This document shows positions 14,405-22,077 of a stretch of DNA of 33,261 nt, in pieces. The notes under the pieces were generated by a model. That model had not been told where the DNA came from, ran no database searches, and saw only the letters and a list, made by a program, of their open reading frames with translations. The stretch's first letter is position 1. Every line of letters begins with the position of its first letter. The DNA is from an uncultured Oscillospiraceae bacterium (lineage in GTDB: Bacteria; Bacillota; Clostridia; Oscillospirales; Oscillospiraceae), in assembly GCA_934655875.1 (NCBI GenBank), contig CAKUHB010000030.1, positions 1 to 33,261 on the forward strand. Direction: 5' to 3'. Made by a program: the position numbers and the translations under genes.

Positions 14405-16735
14405 ATGAAACACACCAAGCAGATCCTTGCGCTGCTTCTGGCTGTCGTTCTCTGCATTGGCCTGCTTGCCGGCTGCGCCAAGCCTGAGACGAAGCTCGAG
14501 ACCGATACCAGCGCGGACACGACCACTCCGGAAACTCCCGAAACTCCGGATACCACCGACGAGACCGAGACCCCGGCTGCCGAGGAAGCAAATCCCGATG
14601 GCACCATCGTCATCGCTGAGACCGGCTTCGAAGGCAAGTTCAGCCCGTTCTTTGCCGCTTCCGCTCCCGACCAGGACGCGCACGCTCTGACGCAGATCGC
14701 CCTGCTGGGCGCTGACCGCCGCGGCGAGATGGTCCTCAACGGCATCGAAGGCGAGACCCGCGAGTACAACGGCAAAGACTACACCTACTATGGCCCGGCT
14801 GACTGCGTTGTCACCGAGAACGAAGACGGCACCGTCACCTATGCCATCACCCTGCGTGACGACATCACCTTCTCCGACGGCACCCCGATGACCATTGACG
14901 ACGTCATCTTCAACATGTACGTCTACATGGATCCGACTTATGACGGCTCCGCTACGTTCTACTCCGTGCCGATCGTCGGCATCGACGAGTACCGCGGCGG
15001 CATGGACACCCGTGTCAACGTCATCCTCGCTGCCGGTCCCGACGGCTACACCGCCAACGACCTCTACACCGAGGAGCAGTACAATGCATTCTGGGCTGCG
15101 TTCCAGACTGCGGGTGAAAAGTTCGCACAGTCCATTGCGGACTACGTTATGGAAAACTACGGCGCGGAAGACTTCGCGACTGCCGTTGCCATGTGGGGCT
15201 ATGAAGCTACCGACGCCGCTGACCTGTGGAACAAGATCGTCGAGACCTACGGCTACGACATCTCCGACGACGGCATCAACAAGGAAGTTGCTACTACTTC
15301 CATCTCCGACTTCCTCGCTGAGGAGCTCGGCGACAGCTGGGCTGACTACACCATCGGTGTCAAGACCGGCGAATCCGCTGACCATGTCGAAGGCATTGTC
15401 AAGACCGGCGACTACAGCATGACCCTGACCACCTCTGAGCTGTCCACCACCGCGATCTATCAGCTCCAGATGGAAATTGCTCCGCTGCACTACTACGGCG
15501 ACGTGAGCCTGTTCGACTACGACAACAACTCCTTCGGCTTCCCGAAGGGCGACCTCAGCAAGATCCGCGAGGTCACCGGCGCTCCCATGGGTGCTGGCCC
15601 GTACATCTTCAACAACTACTCTGACGGCGTGTTCTATGTCGACGCCAACCCGAACTACTATCTGGGCGCTCCGAAGAACGGCCACCTCAGCCTGAAGGAA
15701 ACTCAGGAAGCTGATAAGATCACCGGCGTGCAGTCCGGCGCTCTCGATATCTCCGACCCGTCCTTCTCCCTCGAAGTTGCCAACCAGATCGCTGACATCA
15801 ACGGCGCAGAAGGCGACGACGGCGCCATCATCACCACCCGTCTTATGGACTACCGCGGCTACGGCTACGTGGCTCTGGCAGCCGGCAACGTCAAGGTCGG
15901 CGACGACCCCGCTTCCGAAGCTTCCAAGGACCTGCGTAAGGCCATCATGACCGTCATCTCCGCTTACCGTGATGAAGGCATCAACTCCTACTACGGCGAG
16001 ACCGCTACCGTCATCAACTACCCGATCTCCAACACGTCCTGGGCTGCTCCGCAGGTCACCGACGACGGCTATCAGATCGCGTACTCCACCGACGTGGAAG
16101 GCAACGCCATCTACACTGCTGACATGTCCACCGAGAGCAAGTATGAAGCTGCTCTGAACGCTGCTCTGGGCTACTTCGAAGCTGCCGGCTACACCGTCGA
16201 GGACGGCAAGATCACGGCTGCTCCGGAAGGCGCTAAGACCGAGTACACCGTCAACATCGGCGGTTCCGGCAACGGCGACCATCCGACCTTCCAGACCCTG
16301 ACCAACGCTGCTGCGGCGCTCAAGACCATCGGCTTCACGCTGACCGTCAACGATATGGCCAACGCTTCCGATCTGTTCGCGTCCTATCAGTCCGGCGAGG
16401 CTGAGGGCTGGGTTGCTGCATGGCAGTCCACCAACGACCCGGATATGTACCAGCTGTATCATTCCAACGGCTCCACCAACTACTACGAGATCAATGATCC
16501 CGATCTCGACGAGCTGATCATCGCTGCCCGCCAGACCACCGATCAGGAAGCCCGTAAGGCCATGTACAAGGAAGCTATGGAAATCATCCTTGACTGGGGC
16601 GTCGAGCTGCCGGTCTACCAGCGCTCCAACGCGACCATCTTCTCCTCCGAGCGCCTGGTCGTTGATTCCATCCCCAAGGATATGACTCCGTACTGGACCT
16701 TCCTGTCTGAGATCGATCGGATCCAGGTCAAGTAA
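14405..16735 (+). CDS. Peptide ABC transporter substrate-binding lipoprotein (family 5), enlarged
   Basis: This is an extracellular lipoprotein of 776 residues. A signal peptide ends in the lipobox LAGC (Cys24), followed by an acidic Thr/Pro/Glu linker to about residue 62 and then an OppA/DppA-like domain. Recognisable pieces are ITLRDDITFSDGTPMTIDDV, TGAPMGAGPYIF and DVEGNAIYT later on. Usual members have about 520-600 residues. The extra length includes a Tyr/Asp/Ala-rich stretch at about 200-325, placed between the IDEYRGG and IVKTGDYSM segments. Ala is often GCT here while neighbours prefer GCG/GCC, which suggests high expression. It is the first gene of the importer operon and would deliver peptides to the permeases downstream. 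Confidence 0.9.
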   Translation: MKHTKQILALLLAVVLCIGLLAGCAKPETKLETDTSADTTTPETPETPDTTDETETPAAEEANPDGTIVIAETGFEGKFSPFFAASAPDQDAHALTQIALLGADRRGEMVLNGIEGETREYNGKDYTYYGPADCVVTENEDGTVTYAITLRDDITFSDGTPMTIDDVIFNMYVYMDPTYDGSATFYSVPIVGIDEYRGGMDTRVNVILAAGPDGYTANDLYTEEQYNAFWAAFQTAGEKFAQSIADYVMENYGAEDFATAVAMWGYEATDAADLWNKIVETYGYDISDDGINKEVATTSISDFLAEELGDSWADYTIGVKTGESADHVEGIVKTGDYSMTLTTSELSTTAIYQLQMEIAPLHYYGDVSLFDYDNNSFGFPKGDLSKIREVTGAPMGAGPYIFNNYSDGVFYVDANPNYYLGAPKNGHLSLKETQEADKITGVQSGALDISDPSFSLEVANQIADINGAEGDDGAIITTRLMDYRGYGYVALAAGNVKVGDDPASEASKDLRKAIMTVISAYRDEGINSYYGETATVINYPISNTSWAAPQVTDDGYQIAYSTDVEGNAIYTADMSTESKYEAALNAALGYFEAAGYTVEDGKITAAPEGAKTEYTVNIGGSGNGDHPTFQTLTNAAAALKTIGFTLTVNDMANASDLFASYQSGEAEGWVAAWQSTNDPDMYQLYHSNGSTNYYEINDPDLDELIIAARQTTDQEARKAMYKEAMEIILDWGVELPVYQRSNATIFSSERLVVDSIPKDMTPYWTFLSEIDRIQVK

Positions 16736-16748
16736 TTCATACTGGTTC

Positions 16749-16911
16749 GTTCTGCGGCGGCTTTTGCAGCAGAACCCATCAGCGGTTAGCAATGAGCGGC
16801 CGCACCCGGCGCAGCCCTTCGGGGCTGCGTTGGGGCGGCTGATTCTTGTCGATTCAGGTCGGATATGGCCGTCCCAGCGCCCCGCGGCGCGAGGCGGTGG
16901 GATGCCCATAT
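16749..16911 (+). repeat. Three stem-loops between binding protein and permease genes
   Basis: GTTCTGC/GCAGAAC (16749-16755, 16769-16775) is followed by a perfect 8-bp CGCAGCCC/GGGCTGCG stem closed by TTCG (16810-16829). Then comes a long stem of 19-base arms with 16 matches (16863-16881, 16893-16911). None has a proper T-run. In importer operons such stems commonly protect the 3' end of the binding-protein message and reduce read-through, so less permease is made. No gene is seen in 16736-17000. Confidence 0.6.
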
Positions 16912-17000
16912 TGCGGCGCATCTGGATATAGATATTTCTCCCGGAAAGAGGGACTTAGAAACGCGGCTCGCAGCCGTGCAAGGAAGGAACGAAAAAATTC

Positions 17001-17987
17001 GTGCGAAATTACATCATCAAGCGAATCGCGCAGGCCATTCTGATCCTGTTCTGCGTCATGTTCATCATTTATGCGCTGATTCGCTGTCTGCCCAGCTCGT
17101 TTGCACAGACCATGGCGATCCAGCTTTCGCAGGCGCCCGGCGCCAAGCCCTATGAAGAGTGGCTGGCACAGCTCAATGCGTCCTACGGTCTGGATCTGGA
17201 TATCATCCCCGGTTTCTTCACCTGGCTTTCCAAAGCGATCGTCGGCAACTTCGGCGACAGCTGGAAGTGGAATGTTCCGGCCACACAGAAATTCTGGGAG
17301 GTCGTGCCGCTGTCTGTCATTATGGGCGGTATTTCGTTTGTGCTGTCGCTGCTCATCGCAGTTCCGCTCGGCATTCTGGCTGCAACGAAGCAGTATTCCC
17401 GGAGCGACTATGTGATCACGGCGGCTGCGCTGGTCGGTATTTCGCTGCCGACGTTCTTCTTCGCAACGCTCCTGAAGCTGTTCTTCTCCGTCAAGCTCGG
17501 CTGGTTTGACCTGTTTGGCCTTGTCGGACGAAATTATGCCCAGCTGGACAGCTGGCACCAGTTCCTTGACAAGGCGAACCACCTCGTCCTGCCGATCCTG
17601 ACGCTCGTCATCGTTTCCATCGGCTCGTACATGCGCTATACGCGCACGAACATGCTCGAGGTTCTGAACGCCGACTATATCCGGACTGCCCGCGCCAAGG
17701 GTTTGTCTGAGCATACGGTCATCTACAAGCATGCGTTCCGCAACACGCTCATTCCGCTGGTCACGATCATCGGCGGCTCGCTGCCCGGCCTGTTCTCCGG
17801 CGCGCTCATTACCGAGACGCTGTTCTCCATCCCCGGCATCGGCTATACGTCGTATCAGTCCATGGTCGCAGGCGATATCCCGTTCTCGATGTTCTACCTG
17901 TCGTTCATGGCGATCCTGACGCTTCTGAGCAACCTCCTCACCGACATTCTGTACGGCGTGGTCGACCCGCGCGTGCGCATTTCTTAA
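17001..17987 (+). CDS. Peptide ABC transporter permease (OppB/DppB type)
   Basis: A 328-residue membrane protein of normal length for the first permease of dipeptide/oligopeptide importers. The N-terminus MRNYIIKRIAQAILILFCVM is the standard OppB start, and about six helices follow. The cytoplasmic EAA loop that docks on the ATPase reads DYIRTARAKGLSEHTVIYKH. The start is a GTG at 17001, some 11 bases after AGGAAGGAA, a rather weak site that fits lower expression than the binding protein. It is followed after 16 bases by the second permease. Confidence 0.93.
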   Translation: MRNYIIKRIAQAILILFCVMFIIYALIRCLPSSFAQTMAIQLSQAPGAKPYEEWLAQLNASYGLDLDIIPGFFTWLSKAIVGNFGDSWKWNVPATQKFWEVVPLSVIMGGISFVLSLLIAVPLGILAATKQYSRSDYVITAAALVGISLPTFFFATLLKLFFSVKLGWFDLFGLVGRNYAQLDSWHQFLDKANHLVLPILTLVIVSIGSYMRYTRTNMLEVLNADYIRTARAKGLSEHTVIYKHAFRNTLIPLVTIIGGSLPGLFSGALITETLFSIPGIGYTSYQSMVAGDIPFSMFYLSFMAILTLLSNLLTDILYGVVDPRVRIS

Positions 17988-18003
17988 GAAAGGGGACTGC
18001 ATC

Positions 18004-19557
18004 ATGTCTGAAAACACCGGCAAGAACGCAAATAACGCGCCCAAGCAGGAAGAGCAGTATTCCCTGAACGATGACCGCCGCGTCAAGGTTCTCTCTCCGG
18101 GTACGCTCGTTGCCAAGCGCTTTTTCCGCAACCGACTGGCCGTTATCGGCCTGTCCATTCTGGTCGCCATGTTCCTGTTCTCTTTCCTCGGCGGCGTCAT
18201 CAGCCCCTATGGTCAGGATGAACAGTTCTATACCTATACCCAGATGTCGAAGGAATACGTCGGCGTCACCAAGAACGAAGCCATGCGCTTCGTCGTGGCC
18301 GACGGCCAGAGCTTCGGCTCCATTCCGCAGAGCAAGGCCCTCGAAGCCAACAAGAAGGGCAATACGGAATTTACCTACAAGGATGTCGATTATACCATCG
18401 ACGCCCTGTCCGATGATTTCTATGTCGTCTATCAGGACGGCACCGTGCAGGGCTACGCCAGCCGCGATATCATCAACGCCGCGGACGGCGTGGGCGAGCT
18501 GCCGTTTGCCGTCAAGCTCGGCGCGCTGACCGCACACGCCACGGGCGAGAGCAATTTCACCGTCGACGGCACGGAATATTCTGTTGACGAGTCCGGCAAC
18601 CTCATGCAGGGCGGCGAGACGCTTGGCTACATCAGCCGTTTCGTCGTACAGGCAGCCGATTCCTCCATCGTCATCACGCGTGACTTCAAGGATCGTCTGG
18701 AAGAAGCGATCAACGCGGATTCCGCGCAGTTCGTCTACACCGACGAAGCCGGCGAGACTGCCGAATACGATATCGTCTTTGACGCCAGCACGAAGGTCTG
18801 GTCCGTCAAGCAGATGAAGGACACCTATGTCTATGACCGCTACGCGGCTCCGAGCGCGGCGCATCCCCTCGGCACCGACACGAACGGCATGGACATGCTC
18901 ACCCGCCTCATGTACGGCGGCCGCGTGTCCCTGATCATCGGCTTCATCGTCGTTGTCATTGAGACGTCTCTCGGCGTTCTGATGGGCGGCCTGTCCGGCT
19001 ATTTCGGCGGCTGGGTCGATAACCTCATCATGCGTATCGTCGACGTGTTCTACTGCATCCCGTCCATGCCGATCATCATTATCGTCGGTTCTGCCATGGA
19101 CGCGCTGCGTATCGACTCCTGGACGCGAATGATCTATCTGATGCTCATTCTCGGCTTCCTCGGCTGGCCGAGCATCGCGCGTCTGGTTCGCGGTCAGATC
19201 CTGTCTCTGCGCGAGCAGGAGTTCATGCTGGCGGCCGAAGCCGGCGGCATCCGCGCCTGGCACCGCATTTTCCGTCACCTGATCCCGAACGTCATCCCGC
19301 AGCTGATCGTCATCTGCACGATGAGCCTTGGCTCCACCATCCTGACCGAAGCGACGCTGTCCTTCCTCGGTCTCGGCGTCAAGTATCCGTTCGCTTCCTG
19401 GGGCAACATCATCAACGACGTCAACAATGCCTACGTTATGACCAACTATCTGTTCATCTGGATCCCGGCCGGCGTCTGCCTGCTGCTCACCGTCCTCGGC
19501 TTCAACTTCGTCGGCGACGGTCTGCGCGACGCGTTTGACCCGAAGATGAAGCGCTGA
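18004..19557 (+). CDS. Peptide ABC transporter permease (OppC/DppC type) with large extracytoplasmic insert
   Basis: The protein has 517 residues against about 280-330 for usual OppC/DppC. The N-terminal tail and first helix (about 46-66, LAVIGLSILVAMFLFSFLGG) are followed by some 215 extra residues (70-285), rich in Asp, Tyr and Val, with no membrane segment. The normal core then resumes at HPLGTDTNGMDMLTRLMYGG. Five more helices and an EAA loop (EAGGIRAWHRIFRHLIPN) are intact, so it should still form the pore. The insert lies on the outside, where the binding protein docks. Small repeats such as YKDVDYTIDALSDDF and VDGTEYSVDESGN look like similar beta units. The gene has AAAGGGGAC before its ATG. 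Confidence 0.92.
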   Translation: MSENTGKNANNAPKQEEQYSLNDDRRVKVLSPGTLVAKRFFRNRLAVIGLSILVAMFLFSFLGGVISPYGQDEQFYTYTQMSKEYVGVTKNEAMRFVVADGQSFGSIPQSKALEANKKGNTEFTYKDVDYTIDALSDDFYVVYQDGTVQGYASRDIINAADGVGELPFAVKLGALTAHATGESNFTVDGTEYSVDESGNLMQGGETLGYISRFVVQAADSSIVITRDFKDRLEEAINADSAQFVYTDEAGETAEYDIVFDASTKVWSVKQMKDTYVYDRYAAPSAAHPLGTDTNGMDMLTRLMYGGRVSLIIGFIVVVIETSLGVLMGGLSGYFGGWVDNLIMRIVDVFYCIPSMPIIIIVGSAMDALRIDSWTRMIYLMLILGFLGWPSIARLVRGQILSLREQEFMLAAEAGGIRAWHRIFRHLIPNVIPQLIVICTMSLGSTILTEATLSFLGLGVKYPFASWGNIINDVNNAYVMTNYLFIWIPAGVCLLLTVLGFNFVGDGLRDAFDPKMKR

Positions 19558-19574
19558 GAAGGAGGGAAGCTACG

Positions 19575-20726
19575 ATGGCAAATAAGAATGAAGGCTACCT
19601 GTCCGCCAAGGAATCGCGGAAGATCTCCCGGGCCAACCGTAAGATCACCGATAAGCTCGAAAAGACCCGCAAGCGCAAAAACGTACCGGAGAGCGAGTAT
19701 CTGACCCAGATGCACGACCCCAATAATGCGGTCGAATTTGATAACCTGCACACGTATTTCTTCACCGACACGGGCGTTGTCCGCTCGGTCGACGGCGTGT
19801 CGTTCGATGTCCCCATCGGCAAGACCGTCGGCGTCGTCGGCGAGTCCGGCTGCGGCAAGTCCGTCACGAGCCTGTCTCTTATGCAGCTGCTGCAGCGGCC
19901 GCAGGGCCAGGTCGTCGAGGGCGAGATCCGCCTGAATCTCGGCGACAAGGCGTATGATATCGCCAAGACCCCAAACGAGAAGATGCAGGGGCTGCGCGGC
20001 AACTTCGTCTCCATGATCTTCCAGGAGCCGATGACGAGCCTGAACCCCGTCTTCCGCATCGGCGCACAGATCGACGAGGTCATCGCCCTGCACGAGGGCG
20101 AGGGCAAATCGGAAGAGGATATCAAAAAGCGCACCATTGAAATGCTCGAGACCGTCGGCATCGCCAACAGCGAGGGCGTCTACCAGATGTACCCGCATGA
20201 GCTGTCCGGCGGTATGCGCCAGCGCGTCATGATCGCCATGGCGCTGGCCTGCAACCCGAAGATCATCATTGCGGACGAGCCGACCACCGCGCTCGACGTT
20301 ACCATTCAGGCGCAGATCCTCGACCTTCTGCGGCAGCTGAAGGATCGGATTAACTCCTCCATCATGCTCATCACCCACGACCTCGGCGTCATCGCCGAGA
20401 TGGCGGACTATGTCGTCGTCATGTATGCCGGCCGCATCGTGGAAAAGGGCACGGCGGAAGAGATCTTCGCGCACCCGAGCCACCCGTACACCATCGGCCT
20501 GATGGCCTCCAAGCCGGTCGTCGGCAAGAAGGTCGACAAGCTCTATTCCATCCCCGGCAAGGTGCCGAACCCGGTCAACATGCCGGACTACTGCTACTTC
20601 AAGGATCGCTGCGAGATGCAGCTGGACTGCTGCAAGGGCGAATATCCCTGCGAGATCAGCCTCAGCCCGACCCACAAGGTGAGCTGCTACCGGTATTACG
20701 AAGAGAACAGAAAGGCGGGTGAGTAA
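19575..20726 (+). CDS. Peptide ABC transporter ATPase (OppD/DppD type)
   Basis: The product has 383 residues. Walker A is GESGCGKS near residue 94, the signature LSGGMRQRV near 213 and Walker B IIIADEPTTALD near 233. The C-terminal Cys-containing oligopeptide/dipeptide extension (PDYCYFKDRCEMQLDCC) is the region that carries an iron-sulfur cluster in some members. The first 50 residues are a basic extension before the usual start of the domain. AAGGAGGG precedes the ATG by 7 bases. It works with the neighbouring OppF-type ATPase to drive peptide import; the two genes are two bases apart. Confidence 0.94.
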   Translation: MANKNEGYLSAKESRKISRANRKITDKLEKTRKRKNVPESEYLTQMHDPNNAVEFDNLHTYFFTDTGVVRSVDGVSFDVPIGKTVGVVGESGCGKSVTSLSLMQLLQRPQGQVVEGEIRLNLGDKAYDIAKTPNEKMQGLRGNFVSMIFQEPMTSLNPVFRIGAQIDEVIALHEGEGKSEEDIKKRTIEMLETVGIANSEGVYQMYPHELSGGMRQRVMIAMALACNPKIIIADEPTTALDVTIQAQILDLLRQLKDRINSSIMLITHDLGVIAEMADYVVVMYAGRIVEKGTAEEIFAHPSHPYTIGLMASKPVVGKKVDKLYSIPGKVPNPVNMPDYCYFKDRCEMQLDCCKGEYPCEISLSPTHKVSCYRYYEENRKAGE

Positions 20727-20728
20727 GC

Positions 20729-21754
20729 GTGGCAAAGGAAAAGCAGATCATTGCAAATGATTTTGAGCCTGTTGCATACGACCCGCAGTACATTCTGATG
20801 GTCAATCACCTGAAGAAGTACTTCCCGATCAAGGGCGGCCTTCTGTCCCAGACGGTCGGCCATGTCAAGGCGGTCGACGGCGTCACGTTCAATCTCAAAC
20901 GCGGCTGCACGATGGGCCTTGTCGGTGAATCCGGCTGCGGCAAATCGACGACCGGCCGTGCCATTCTCCGCCTGTGCGGCGAAAAGACCGGCGGCCAGGT
21001 GCTCTTCAACGGCAAGGAGGTCTATGACCTGTCTGCATCCGAGATGCGCGCCCTGCGCCCGAAAATGCAGATCATCTTCCAGGATCCGTTCTCCAGCCTT
21101 TCTCCGCGTCTTCCCGTCGGTGAGATCATCGGCGAAGCCGTGCGTGAGCACAATCTCGTCCCGAAGAACGAGTTTGACGACTATATCGATCAGATCATGG
21201 ACAACTGCGGCCTGCAGCCGTACCACAAGACGCGCTATCCGCATGAATTTTCCGGCGGCCAGCGCCAGAGAATCTGCATTGCCCGCGCGCTGGCCATGAA
21301 TCCGGAGTTCGTCGTCTGCGACGAGCCGGTCTCCGCGCTGGACGTGTCCATTCAGGCGCAGATCATCAACCTGCTGAAGGAATTGCAGGAAAAGTACAAG
21401 CTGACATATCTGTTCATCTCGCACGACCTGTCCGTCGTCGAGCATATCTCCGATACCGTCGGCGTCATGTACCTCGGCAATCTGGTCGAATACGGCGACA
21501 CGCAGGACATCTTTGACCGTCCGCTGCATCCGTATACCAAGGCGCTGTTCTCGGCCATCCCCATCCCGGATCCGACGGTCAAGCGCGAGCGGATCGTTTT
21601 GCAGGGCTCGATCCCGTCCCCGGCCAATCCGCCCTCCGGCTGCAAGTTCCACACAAGATGCCCGTATGCCACCGAGCGCTGCAAGTGCGAAGCGCCGAAG
21701 CAGCGTGAGGTCGAGCCGGGTCATTATGTGGTCTGCCACCAGTATGACAAATGA
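20729..21754 (+). CDS. Peptide ABC transporter ATPase (OppF/DppF type)
   Basis: This 341-residue ATPase has Walker A GESGCGKS near residue 69, the signature FSGGQRQRI near 173 and Walker B FVVCDEPVSALD near 193. The C-terminal extension has CKFHTRCPYATERCKCEAP, the cysteine set of the family. The start is a GTG two bases after the OppD stop, with AAAGGCGGGTGAG as the ribosome site. The four last bases are shared with the next small gene. It pairs with OppD to form the nucleotide-binding dimer of the importer. Confidence 0.94.
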   Translation: MAKEKQIIANDFEPVAYDPQYILMVNHLKKYFPIKGGLLSQTVGHVKAVDGVTFNLKRGCTMGLVGESGCGKSTTGRAILRLCGEKTGGQVLFNGKEVYDLSASEMRALRPKMQIIFQDPFSSLSPRLPVGEIIGEAVREHNLVPKNEFDDYIDQIMDNCGLQPYHKTRYPHEFSGGQRQRICIARALAMNPEFVVCDEPVSALDVSIQAQIINLLKELQEKYKLTYLFISHDLSVVEHISDTVGVMYLGNLVEYGDTQDIFDRPLHPYTKALFSAIPIPDPTVKRERIVLQGSIPSPANPPSGCKFHTRCPYATERCKCEAPKQREVEPGHYVVCHQYDK

Positions 21755-21999
21755 GACGCAAAGAACCCTTTGAGGATGACGGGCGGACCGTCGCCGATAT
21801 GAGCGGTCTGTACGATGACCGCCCGCAGGTTCTGCGCAGAAGGCCGCATGCCGATCCATCCGGCGAACCGGCCGAATATACGAGCAAAGAGCGTATCTGG
21901 GCCATGCTCGGTGCGGCCAAGGCAGTTCTGGTGATCGCAGGCGCGTATCTCATCGGTCTTGCGATTTTGCTCGTGATCCTGTTTTTGATCTGGAAATAA
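21751..21999 (+). CDS. Small single-span membrane protein coupled to the importer
   Basis: The 82-residue protein starts at an ATG overlapping the OppF stop by four bases (ATGA), so it is very probably translated with it. Residues 1-50 are polar and charged (RRKEPFEDDGRTVADMSGLY). One hydrophobic helix runs from about 57 to 80 and ends in WK. No signal peptide or lipobox is present. The polar half probably faces the cytoplasm, beside the ATPases. I do not recognise a family. A regulatory or stabilising subunit of the importer is an inference from coupling alone. Confidence 0.75.
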   Translation: MRRKEPFEDDGRTVADMSGLYDDRPQVLRRRPHADPSGEPAEYTSKERIWAMLGAAKAVLVIAGAYLIGLAILLVILFLIWK

Positions 22000-22014
22000 C
22001 CCTTCAACTTTACA

Positions 22015-22043
22015 GGGCGGAATTGGAGTATCCAATTCCGCCC
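22015..22043 (+). terminator. Stem-loop at the end of the importer operon
   Basis: GGGCGGAATTGG (22015-22026) pairs perfectly with the complement at 22032-22043 around AGTAT. No T-run follows, so it may leak into the exporter genes downstream, for which I see no clear own promoter. Confidence 0.6.
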
Positions 22044-22077
22044 TCGGCCTGTCTTTGGAAAGTGAGGCGATATCCCC

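Noticed and set aside
14390..16921. 843-codon minus-strand frame opposite the binding-protein gene
   Set aside because: It is a codon-bias shadow (mostly Val, Gly, Asp), and the plus strand has a signal peptide, lipobox and recognised domain.
22015..22077. Separate promoter for the ABC exporter
   Set aside because: No acceptable -35/-10 pair was found between the stem-loop and the TTG start; read-through from the importer operon is more likely.
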